DNA from: Myxococcota bacterium
GTDB taxonomy: Bacteria; Myxococcota_A; UBA9160; PR03
Assembly: GCA_030066475.1 (NCBI GenBank)
Contig: JASJBO010000104.1
Coordinates: forward strand, 1-30,266
DNA: 30,266 nucleotides
Reading direction: 5' to 3'
Part shown: positions 1 through 6,231 of the stretch, in pieces
How the letters are laid out: each line of letters starts with the position of its first letter
Position numbering within the stretch: the first letter of the stretch is position 1
Translations under genes and position numbers: made by a program
The notes under the pieces: model-generated
Told to the model about the DNA's origin: nothing
The model's database searches: none
Seen by the model: only the letters and a program-made list of their open reading frames with translations

Positions 1-1
1 G

Positions 2-172
2 GCGCGCGCCATGCGGCCCCAGCGCCAGCAGCACCTCACGGCGTTGGCGATTCGCGCGTTCCTCGACGCCGAGCTTGGGAACGACGAGCGGCAGCGCGCG
101 GGGGCACGCCGCTACCTGCGAGAGGTCCTGTCTTCAGGGTGTCGGAGATGGACGCCACCAGCGGGTCGGTGA
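2..172 (+). pseudogene. C-terminal fragment of a probable hydrolase, cut by window edge and broken at about 130
   Basis: An open frame enters from the left edge and stops with TGA at 170-172. Its first 43 residues include AIRAFLDAELGND and RRYLREVL, which resemble the helical C-terminal tail of alpha/beta-hydrolase (dienelactone hydrolase or esterase-like) proteins. That family guess rests on a short stretch and is weak. After about position 130 the reading frame runs antisense through a transporter gene fragment on the other strand, so its last 13 residues (ending TPPAGR) are probably not native. I read it as a hydrolase gene truncated at its 3' end by a rearrangement. An alternative is that this is a joint created during genome assembly. 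Confidence 0.35.
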
Positions 173-386
173 CCGCGTCGAAGAGGATCGCGACCGCCAA
201 CGCGAGCGACACGTACAGCGCGTCCAGGTCCATGATCTGGTGGTAGTAGAGCAGCGTGAAGGTGTTGAAGACCGATTTCTTGACCGTGTCCGGGATCGCG
301 CCGACGCCCTGGCAGAGCTTGGTGGCGAAGCTCAGGCGTCCCCGGCGCTCTCGCCGCACGTACCTCGGATGCGATGCCTCAGCCAA
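129..386 (-). pseudogene. N-terminal fragment of an MFS/GPH-type sugar:cation symporter
   Basis: Eighty-six codons from an ATG at 386 give the start of a Major Facilitator transporter of the glycoside-pentoside-hexuronide (MelB-like) group. Visible marks are a cytoplasmic basic N-terminus, a first helix with FNTFTLLYYHQI, and the family loop FDAVTDPLVASISDTLKT, which in intact members leads into an Arg-rich GRRHP-type motif. Here the similarity stops right after DTLKT. The frame continues into unrelated residues (GPLAGSGVPP...) with no further membrane helices, so roughly 80 percent of the transporter is missing. The break coincides with the point where the plus-strand hydrolase fragment ends, giving a sharp chimeric joint. 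It is not expected to make a working transporter. Confidence 0.7.
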
Positions 387-682
387 GTCGAGTCGAGCCC
401 CGAAGCCAGGAGTGCCTCGATCTCCACATCACGACGCGTTGGCATCTCCGGCGGTCCGAAGCCCACCCACGCAGCGATGGCTTACCACGGATCACGACCG
501 CGTGCCGGCAAGCAGGGCGGAGGTCGATTCCGCGTGACATCCGGCCCCAGCTTCTGTGGCGCCGCTACCCGACCTCCGCTCCGACGCGCGGGCCGCACGA
601 CCCTCCCTGGCACTGCGCTTGCACTTCCACGTGGGCGCTGCTCCCTGGCTGAGTGGGAGCGCGAACATGCGGAGACCGAGAC
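387..682. other. Non-coding gap, nothing recognised
   Basis: Between the transporter fragment and the secreted protein there are about 300 bases in which I see no credible gene, RNA gene, repeat or transposon end. Open frames cross it in several phases, but their residue composition is Arg/Ser/Pro-rich, as expected of antisense frames in GC-rich DNA. It presumably contains the promoter of the gene starting at 683. No clear -35/-10 pair was found. Confidence 0.5.
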
Positions 683-1780
683 GTGCGACTACGAATTCCG
701 GCCGTGTCCCTTGCTGCCCTCTGGCTCGCCCTGCCGCTGTGCAGCGCAGATGCCGACGTACTGGTCGACCAGCTCTGCATCGTCGACTTCCTCGAGTACG
801 ACCAGGGCTCCGTCGCGAGCATCGTCGGCGGCGCGGCCGCCGGGATGGAGGTCGACTCACAGATCGTCGACGACTTCGTCGTGCCCGTGGGGGACGGGCT
901 CGGGTTCGTGGTCACCGACGTCACCTTCGACTACCTGGCCTTCCTCGGGGCCGGCTCGCCTCCCAGCACGGTGGTCGAGGTCTTCCCCGACGCCGGCGGC
1001 GTGCCTTCCGAAGTGCCCGTCTACACCGGAATCCACGCCACCACCTCCACCAGCTGGACGCCGCTCCAGCCCCTGTTCAAGGGCGAGCGGCATCGCGCCT
1101 CGGGTCTCGCGATCGAGCTGGCGCCCGGCCGCTACTGGATCGGCATGCAGCCGATCACGATCACCGGTGCGGTGTGGCTCGGTACGGGCGACATCCTGTT
1201 TCCGGTCCAGAACACCGCCTTCAGGACTTGCGTCGGTGCGCCGGGATTCCCGACCCACTTCCGCGAGCCGGGCCTGGATCCGGACTTCCCTCATGACGGC
1301 AGCCTGGGCTTCGGGCCGCTGCCCGGCGGTCTCTGCACGTCGCCTTCCGGCCCCTGCCCCGACTTCACGAGGCTGGCGGACAGCAGGATCGATCTCGGCG
1401 ACGGACCGACCTCGTTCAAGGTCGAGGGCGTCCCCGTCGAGGCCCCGCCGGACTTCGACGAAGACGGGGTGCCCGACGAGTCCGACAACTGCGTCGAGGT
1501 GCCGAATCCCGACCAGCGCGACACCAACGCGGACGGCTTCGGCAACATCTGCGACCCCGACTACAACGACGATCTCGCCGTCGGGATCCCCGACTTCAAC
1601 CGCTTGCGCGCGGGCTTCGGGACGACCTCGGACGATCCCGGCTTCGACGACGACGTCGACGCCAACGGCGATGGGGGCATCGGGATCCCCGACTTCAGCG
1701 TGCTGCGCAGCTTCTTCGGCGGGCCGCCCGGACCTTCGGGCCTCGATTGCGCCGGGACGATTCCGTGTCCAGACGAGTGA
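683..1780 (+). CDS. Secreted protein with thrombospondin-3-type and dockerin-like Ca-binding tail
   Basis: The protein has 365 residues with an N-terminal signal peptide (RIPAVSLAALWLALPLCSADA). The GTG at 683 is chosen because GGAG lies 8 nt upstream; an earlier GTG at 653 would add ten residues without a better ribosome site. The first 250 residues, after the signal, form a beta-rich domain of unknown function with a few Cys. Then comes a thrombospondin type 3 motif, DFDEDGVPDESDNC followed by NPDQRDTNADGFGNICD. The tail carries a duplicated dockerin-like element: VGIPDFNRLRAGFG and IGIPDFSVLRSFFG flanking an Asp-rich DDDVDANGDGG loop. It ends in PGPSGLDCAGTIPCPDE. The Asp/Asn loops predict Ca2+ binding outside the cytoplasm. 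The function of the N-terminal domain is unknown. A second copy of the same tail lies at 5934-6146, so the tail is a shared module. Confidence 0.8.
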   Translation: MRLRIPAVSLAALWLALPLCSADADVLVDQLCIVDFLEYDQGSVASIVGGAAAGMEVDSQIVDDFVVPVGDGLGFVVTDVTFDYLAFLGAGSPPSTVVEVFPDAGGVPSEVPVYTGIHATTSTSWTPLQPLFKGERHRASGLAIELAPGRYWIGMQPITITGAVWLGTGDILFPVQNTAFRTCVGAPGFPTHFREPGLDPDFPHDGSLGFGPLPGGLCTSPSGPCPDFTRLADSRIDLGDGPTSFKVEGVPVEAPPDFDEDGVPDESDNCVEVPNPDQRDTNADGFGNICDPDYNDDLAVGIPDFNRLRAGFGTTSDDPGFDDDVDANGDGGIGIPDFSVLRSFFGGPPGPSGLDCAGTIPCPDE

Positions 1781-1876
1781 GCCGGCCGCCAGCAGCCGAA
1801 TCGACGCGCAGGATCACGGACACGGTACGCGGGGAGCCGGGTTGGCGCCGCCTCGCAGAGGCCGGACGGACCGCGG

Positions 1877-2194
1877 TCACGCGGAGTCCTCGACGTCGTA
1901 GTCGGACCTGCCGTCCACGACGTCGATCAGGTGCACAACGTCCTCTTCGAAGATGTAGAAGAGCAGGTAGCGCCGGTAGCGGGGAACGACCCACTTCCGG
2001 AGACGCCCTGCCAGGACGCCGTGGTCCGTCTCGTAGCGCGGTCCCGCCTCGGGCATCTCGGAGAGCAGCGCCAAACTCGCTTCGACCGCATCAACGAAGC
2101 GGTAGGCGGCGTCGAGATCGTGCTCCGCGATCCGAACGACGATCCGCTCGAGACTCTCCTGCGCAGCGAGACGACGACGAACCGGATGCTTCAC
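1877..2194 (-). CDS. parE: ParE/RelE-superfamily toxin
   Basis: A 105-residue protein with the ParE layout: an N-terminal helical pair (RRLAAQESLERIVVRIAEHD, then AYRFVDAVEASLALLSEMP) followed by a beta sheet with LRKWVVPRYRRYLLFYI and a final VVHLIDVVDGR strand. The basic WVVPRYRRYLLFY segment is typical of the family, whose members usually poison DNA gyrase; some RelE relatives instead cut mRNA. The GTG start overlaps the TGA of the upstream antitoxin gene by 4 nt, so the two are translationally coupled with antitoxin first. The target cannot be decided from sequence. The module sits among broken genes, in keeping with a mobile or addiction-type element. Confidence 0.85.
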   Translation of the reverse strand: MKHPVRRRLAAQESLERIVVRIAEHDLDAAYRFVDAVEASLALLSEMPEAGPRYETDHGVLAGRLRKWVVPRYRRYLLFYIFEEDVVHLIDVVDGRSDYDVEDSA

Positions 2195-2439
2195 TCGGCG
2201 CGCCGCGCTGCCTTCTTCGCTTTCGCCTTGAGATCTTCGAAGAACTCGGTGCCGATCGGACCGAGATCGGCACTACGCAGAGCGGCCACGAGGCGGTCTT
2301 CGAGCTCCTTCTCGGTCTTCGCCCGGCGCACCAGCTCTCGCATGTACTCGCTCACGCTCGAGTAGCCGCCCGCGCTCACCGCCTCCTCGACGAACTCGCG
2401 GAGTCCCTCAGGGAGCGAGATGTTCATCGTGGTCGCCAT
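2191..2439 (-). CDS. parD: ParD/CopG-type ribbon-helix-helix antitoxin
   Basis: An 82-residue protein starting at the ATG at 2439; a second ATG four codons later, at 2427, is also possible. The N-terminus TTMNISLPEGLREFVEEAV followed by GGYSSVSEYMRELVRRA is the ribbon-helix-helix DNA-binding fold of ParD antitoxins: a strand with alternating Thr/Asn/Ser, then two helices. The Lys/Ala-rich C-terminus (FFEDLKAKAKKAARRAE) would wrap and neutralise the toxin encoded immediately downstream. Members of this family repress their own operon. A perfect 6-bp inverted repeat lies about 20 bp upstream of the start and is the natural operator candidate. Confidence 0.85.
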   Translation of the reverse strand: MATTMNISLPEGLREFVEEAVSAGGYSSVSEYMRELVRRAKTEKELEDRLVAALRSADLGPIGTEFFEDLKAKAKKAARRAE

Positions 2440-2459
2440 GGCGACGAACTTGCCGTAGA

Positions 2460-2484
2460 TGGCAAGCTCTGTCAATTGTTGCCA
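2460..2484. promoter_or_regulatory. Inverted repeat upstream of parDE, candidate operator
   Basis: TGGCAA and TTGCCA form a perfect inverted repeat with a 13-bp spacer that itself contains CAATTG. Read on the minus strand, the spacer includes a consensus TTGACA (-35-like), though no convincing -10 follows at 17 bp. The position, just upstream of a ribbon-helix-helix antitoxin start, fits autoregulation. The assignment is inference from position and symmetry. Confidence 0.4.
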
Positions 2485-2588
2485 ATCCGACCGGCGGATG
2501 TGGGTGTCGCCAGCCCGGTCCTGGTCTGGGATCACCTACACGTCGCGCGACGACCTCACGGACAGCACCGTCTCCCGAGGCGTGAGAT

Positions 2589-3386
2589 TCAGGAACGGCT
2601 GCGCGCGCCGAAGCCCTTCGCCCAGGCACTCGCGGTCATCCCGTGTCCGACGATGCTGAGCATCACCGTCCAGGCGACCACCTGCGCCAGCATGCGGGCG
2701 TCGGGCAGCCCCGCGTCGACCACGATCAGGGCGACGACGATGCTCGCCAGGCCGCGGGGGCCGAACCAGCCGATGAACAGCCGGCTCTCGGTCCGCGCCG
2801 CGGTGCCCGCGAGGCACACGAACACCGGCAGCATGCGAATCACGGTGAGGCTCGAGAGCGCGTAGAGCACGACGTCGAGACGGGCAGACACCAGGCTCGG
2901 GCCGACCACGGCCGCCCCGAACACGACCCAGGTGACGAGCGACAGAGTGCTGCCGCTGCCTTCGGCCGCCAGCACGAGTTCCTCGCGGTGCTGGCTCACG
3001 CGAGCGCCGAAGAAGAGCCCGCCCAGGAAGCAGGCGATGAAGCCGCTCCCGCCGAGTGCCTGCGCCGTGGCGAAGCAGAGCAGGGACAGCGCGACCACGG
3101 GAATCTGTCTCCACACCTCCGTGATCCAGCCGCGCTGCTTGCAGAAGCGCAGCAGGGCGATGGCGGCGCCGGTGAGCAGCAGGCCCGAGGCGGCGCCGAT
3201 CCCGATCTCCTTGGCGAACAGGCCGAGCGCGAGCCCGGTGCCCTCGCCGTCGCCGACCCGGCCGCTTGCCAGCGCGAGGAAGAGGAACAGGATCGGAACG
3301 CAGATCCCGTCGTTCAGGCCGCTCTCGACGTTGAGCCCCTGGCGCACCGGAGCGGGCACGGCCTGGTTCGTGACGACCGCCTGTCC
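2589..3386 (-). pseudogene. C-terminal half of a CPA-type cation:proton antiporter
   Basis: The readable homology begins at GQAVVTNQAVPAPVRQ, followed by LNVESGLNDGICVPILF, and runs through the remaining membrane helices to RLFIGWFGPRGLASIV and a normal-looking C-terminus (HGMTASAWAKGFGARSRS). These are NhaP/CPA1-type Na+(K+)/H+ antiporter motifs. An intact member, such as the neighbour at 3710-4957, has about 130 more N-terminal residues with several helices and an SPTDAA motif before this point. Here the frame upstream of the Gly codon changes to unrelated sequence (DALEPDWPDPP). The gene has therefore lost its N-terminal half and its start. A GTG within VPAPVRQ could be read, but the product would lack essential helices. 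Confidence 0.75.
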
Positions 3387-3389
3387 AGG

Positions 3390-3709
3390 CGGATCGGGCC
3401 AGTCGGGCTCGAGCGCGTCTGCGCCTTGTAGAAGACGCGCGACGCGGAGTCGAGCGTCTGCCAGGTGGCATGGTCGAGCGTGTAGACCACGCAGTTGCCG
3501 TCGGGCTGGTCGGGACAGGGAACGTCCCGCGTGCTGTCCGAGCCGTCCATGTCGAGCCAGCCGGTGTCGAAGAGGTTCGTGGTCAGCGTGTCGTTGGCGA
3601 CGCGGAGGCGGTACTGCGTGTGGAACGGCGGACTCGCCGTCGTGAGCGTGCCGCTCGCGGTGAACGAGAAGGGCCGCCCGCTCCAGATCTCGAACGACGG
3701 GGCACTGCG
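3390..3709 (-). pseudogene. Fragment of an unidentified, probably extracytoplasmic protein
   Basis: In the frame directly following the TAG stop of the intact antiporter there are about 105 codons of protein-like sequence without a start of their own. Segments such as FEIWSGRPFSFTASGTL, HTQYRLRVANDTLTT, TGWLDMDGSDS and VYTLDHATWQTLDSASRVFYKAQTRS alternate strands and turns like a secreted beta-sandwich or the C-terminal part of a bacterial exoprotein. I do not recognise the family. The 3' end is cut where the half-antiporter homology begins, and the 5' end is cut at the antiporter stop. It appears to be a stray gene piece trapped between two antiporter genes. Confidence 0.45.
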
Positions 3710-4957
3710 CTACGCGCGGCCCGCGCGCCGTCTCGCGACTGCGGCGCCGACCGCCGCGTGCGCGCTCTTCCAGCGTCCGTAGCGCTGCGCCAGCGGCGCC
3801 GCCGTGACGCCGTGCAGCAGCACGCTGAGCGCGATCGTCTGGATCCCGGTGGCGAACAGGATCTCGTAGCCGTCGACGCCGAGGTACTGCACCAGCAGCA
3901 GCAGGTACAGGATCGAGGCGATGCCGCGCGGGCCGAACCAGCCGAGGAACAGGATCGTGGGCGCGTCGAGGCGCAGCCCGATCACCGAGAGCGCGACCGG
4001 GAGCATGCGGGCGATTGTCAGGCTCAGCACCGCGTAGGCGGTGGTGGCGAGGCTCCAGTGCTCGACGGTGCCGGGGATCATCGCGAGGCCCAGCGTCAGG
4101 AACACGATCAGGGACAGCACGCTGCCCTCGGTCTCGCCGAACGCGGTCATCGCCTCGCGCACCGCCGGCGTCCGCACGCCCAGCGTGAAGCCGGAGATGA
4201 AGGCGGCGATGAAGCCGTTGCCGCCGATCAGCTCGGCGAAGGCGTAGGCCAGCAGCGCGATGGCGGGCAGCGTGAGCCGCCCGAAGCCCGGGTCGACCCA
4301 GTGGCGCGCGGCGGCGGCCTCGATCGCCCGCCCGGCCCCGAGCCCGACGGCGGCACCGGCCACCGGGCCGAGCAGGATCTGGAGCGCGGCGAACGTGAGC
4401 CAGCCGTGGGAGCCCGCGTCGCCGAGGTCGGCGCCCAGCAGGGCGATCAGCACGAAGATCGGCGGCAGGGCGATGCCGTCGTTGAGCCCGCTCTCGACGT
4501 TGAGCGTCTCACGGATCGGCTCGGGCACGGCCTCGCTGGTGATCACCGCCTGGCCTAGCGCGGCGTCGGTCGGCGACAGCAGCACCGCGAGCAGGGCCAG
4601 CGCCGCGAGCTCGAAGCCCGGGAAGACGAGCATCGCGATTCCGGTCCCGAGCACCATCGTCAGCGGCAGGCCCACGAACAGCAGCCGGAGCGGGAGCTGG
4701 CGGATCCGGTGAATCTCGTTCCGGTCGACCGTCGACGCGTCGGCGCACACGATGATCGCGAGCGCGACGCTCGCCAGCAGCGCCAGCCCCTCGTTGTCGA
4801 GCCCGATGTCGATCAGGCCGAATCCCAGCGGACTGCACAGCAGCCCGGCCCCGACGAAGACCATGGACGGGGTCACGATGCTGCGCGAGGCGACGCGCGA
4901 GACCGTGGCGTACGCGAGCGCCAGGCCCGCAGCGAGGATCAGGACCTGCTCGTTCAA
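3710..4957 (-). CDS. Na+(K+)/H+ antiporter of the CPA1/NhaP type
   Basis: A 415-residue polytopic membrane protein of normal family length. A TTG start at 4957 is chosen because GGAGGG lies 6 nt upstream and the first residues (NEQVLILAAGLALAYATVS) begin helix 1. Family motifs in order are LSPTDAALGQAVIT, then LNVESGLNDGIALPPIFVLI, which carries the ESGLND ion-binding signature, and later FLGWFGPRGIASILYLLLL. About a dozen hydrophobic segments are visible. The protein exchanges protons for monovalent cations across the inner membrane, for pH and salt homeostasis. The last 25 residues are basic and Ala/Arg-rich. The neighbouring half-gene at 2589-3386 is a related antiporter on the same strand but differs clearly in sequence, so it is a diverged relative and not a recent duplicate. 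Confidence 0.9.
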   Translation of the reverse strand: MNEQVLILAAGLALAYATVSRVASRSIVTPSMVFVGAGLLCSPLGFGLIDIGLDNEGLALLASVALAIIVCADASTVDRNEIHRIRQLPLRLLFVGLPLTMVLGTGIAMLVFPGFELAALALLAVLLSPTDAALGQAVITSEAVPEPIRETLNVESGLNDGIALPPIFVLIALLGADLGDAGSHGWLTFAALQILLGPVAGAAVGLGAGRAIEAAAARHWVDPGFGRLTLPAIALLAYAFAELIGGNGFIAAFISGFTLGVRTPAVREAMTAFGETEGSVLSLIVFLTLGLAMIPGTVEHWSLATTAYAVLSLTIARMLPVALSVIGLRLDAPTILFLGWFGPRGIASILYLLLLVQYLGVDGYEILFATGIQTIALSVLLHGVTAAPLAQRYGRWKSAHAAVGAAVARRRAGRA

Positions 4958-4989
4958 GGAATCCCTCCCGCCCGTTCCGCAGCGCCAGC

Positions 4990-5916
4990 CTACTCGACAC
5001 TCGCGGGCTCCGCCCCGGCCGGAGCGAGCGGATCGGACGCCCGCCGCAGCCACAGGCGCTTGCGCTTGTAGTCGATCCGGATCGTGAAGTGCCGCAGCAC
5101 GTCGTAGCCGACCACGGAGTCGCTGGAGCTCATGTTGTACCAGCCCTTGGGCGCCACCAGGACGGGCATTCGGTCGAACGGGAAGCCGACGAAGCGGAAC
5201 GAGTCCGTCTCGAAGAACCGCACCGGCATCGGCCCCATCACGGTGCCCAGCTCGCCGAACTCCGGCAGGGCGTCGACGTCGATGCCGAGCTTGCGGGCCA
5301 CGCGCCCCGACAGCACCGTCGTCGGCGCGCCGGTGTCGAGCAGCACGTGCCGGGCCCGGCCGTCGATCTCGATCTCGGCCAGCACGCGGGTGCCCTCGCG
5401 CTTGAAGCGCACCACCTTCTCGTCGGGCGCGCCCACCGCCTTGGGCACCTCGTAGCGCTTCGGGTCGAAGAAGCGCACGCGCTCGCGCGGGTAGTCCAGC
5501 TCGAGCACGTAGTCGTCCAGGAAGTCCCCACCCAGCAGGCCGTACTCCCAGCCGGTCTTCGAGCCGGTGTCGCTCGTGCGGGTGTCGACCCAGAACTGGA
5601 GGTCGCGGCCGACGCGGGTCTTGCGCCGGTAGGGGGTGTCCTTGAGCGCGCGCACCGAGACGCCGAGCTCGCGCGCCATCATCGGCGTCATCACGCTCTG
5701 GGCGGCACCCGTGTCGAGCATCATCCGGAACGACGGCTTGCCTTCGGGCGCCAGGTCGATCATCACGCGCGTGGGATGGCCCGGCTCGAAGGGGATCTCG
5801 TCGACCAGCGCGTCGGCGGGCGGCTCGGGCGCGCCGGCGGGCGCAGGCATCGCGTCCTCCGCCGCGGAGGCGAGCGCGGGCCACAGGCCCAGGACGAGGA
5901 CCAGGAGGCGCAACAC
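4990..5916 (-). CDS. Retropepsin-like aspartic protease with two catalytic-type motifs
   Basis: An exported protein of about 308 residues. Two related domains each carry the pepsin/retropepsin signature: MMLDTGAAQSVMT near residue 68 and LLDTGAPTTVLSG near residue 194. A signal peptide (LRLLVLVLGLWPALASA) precedes an Ala/Pro-rich linker, so it acts in the periplasm or envelope. With two DTG motifs in one chain it could fold into a single pepsin-like active site, whereas viral-type retropepsins dimerise; that is inference. The GTG at 5916 lies 17 bp after a stop codon. Another GTG at 5967 would add 17 residues and overlap the dockerin-like tail, so the start is uncertain. The substrate is unknown. 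The antiporter start is 32 bp downstream, so the two could share a transcript. Confidence 0.8.
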   Translation of the reverse strand: MLRLLVLVLGLWPALASAAEDAMPAPAGAPEPPADALVDEIPFEPGHPTRVMIDLAPEGKPSFRMMLDTGAAQSVMTPMMARELGVSVRALKDTPYRRKTRVGRDLQFWVDTRTSDTGSKTGWEYGLLGGDFLDDYVLELDYPRERVRFFDPKRYEVPKAVGAPDEKVVRFKREGTRVLAEIEIDGRARHVLLDTGAPTTVLSGRVARKLGIDVDALPEFGELGTVMGPMPVRFFETDSFRFVGFPFDRMPVLVAPKGWYNMSSSDSVVGYDVLRHFTIRIDYKRKRLWLRRASDPLAPAGAEPASVE

Positions 5917-5933
5917 GAGGTGCCCAGGGTACC

Positions 5934-6146
5934 TCAGGGCGCGGTGCAGGGGATCGTGCCGGCGCACGACAACCCGCTCGGTCCGGGCGCCAGACCGAAG
6001 AACGCCCGCAGCACGTTGAAGTCGCTGATCCCGATCGCCGCGTTGCCGTCGGCATCCACGTCTGGATCGAAGCCGCAGTCGGCGCTCGTCAGGCCGAACA
6101 GCGGGCGCGTTGTGTCGAAGTCCGGGATGCCGACCAGGCCGTCGCA
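5934..6146 (-). pseudogene. Truncated dockerin-like tail module
   Basis: Seventy codons in one minus-strand frame reproduce the tail of the secreted protein at 683-1780. They show GLVGIPDFDTTRPLFG, an Asp-rich DPDVDADGNAA loop, IGISDFNVLRAFFG and a PGPSGLSCAGTIPCTAP end, closing with TGA at 5934. Upstream of the first element the frame stays open but turns into residues unlike any thrombospondin repeat (PETAVQRSPLR). It then runs antisense into the cytochrome gene, with no signal peptide or start found. This is the 3' end of a second gene of the same secreted family whose 5' part has been lost. Confidence 0.65.
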
Positions 6147-6201
6147 GCGGAGTGGCGACCTCTGGACGGCGGTCTCCGGAACGAGCCGGTCGCTGAGCTG
6201 A

Positions 6202-6209
6202 GCTAGAGT
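6202..6209 (+). promoter_or_regulatory. Candidate -10 element for the cytochrome gene
   Basis: GCTAGAGT lies 22 nt before the GTG start at 6232. It matches the G(C/T)TANNNT octamer found upstream of many genes in this window. No good -35 is visible. Confidence 0.35.
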
Positions 6210-6231
6210 CGCGCCGGGTGCGACTCGAGGC

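Noticed and set aside
1869..1878. Palindrome GACCGCGGTC between the secreted-protein gene and parE, considered as a terminator
   Set aside because: Only ten bases, no loop and no following T-run; GC-rich palindromes of this size are expected by chance here.
75..1901. A plus-strand frame of about 600 codons over the first 1.9 kb
   Set aside because: It crosses the transporter fragment and the secreted-protein gene in a wrong phase, and its Ser/Pro/Arg-rich product has no domain or signal peptide.
4958..6055. N-terminal extension of the intact antiporter through the protease gene in one open frame
   Set aside because: The extension is an off-phase reading of the protease. The TTG at 4957 has a strong GGAGGG ribosome site and begins helix 1.
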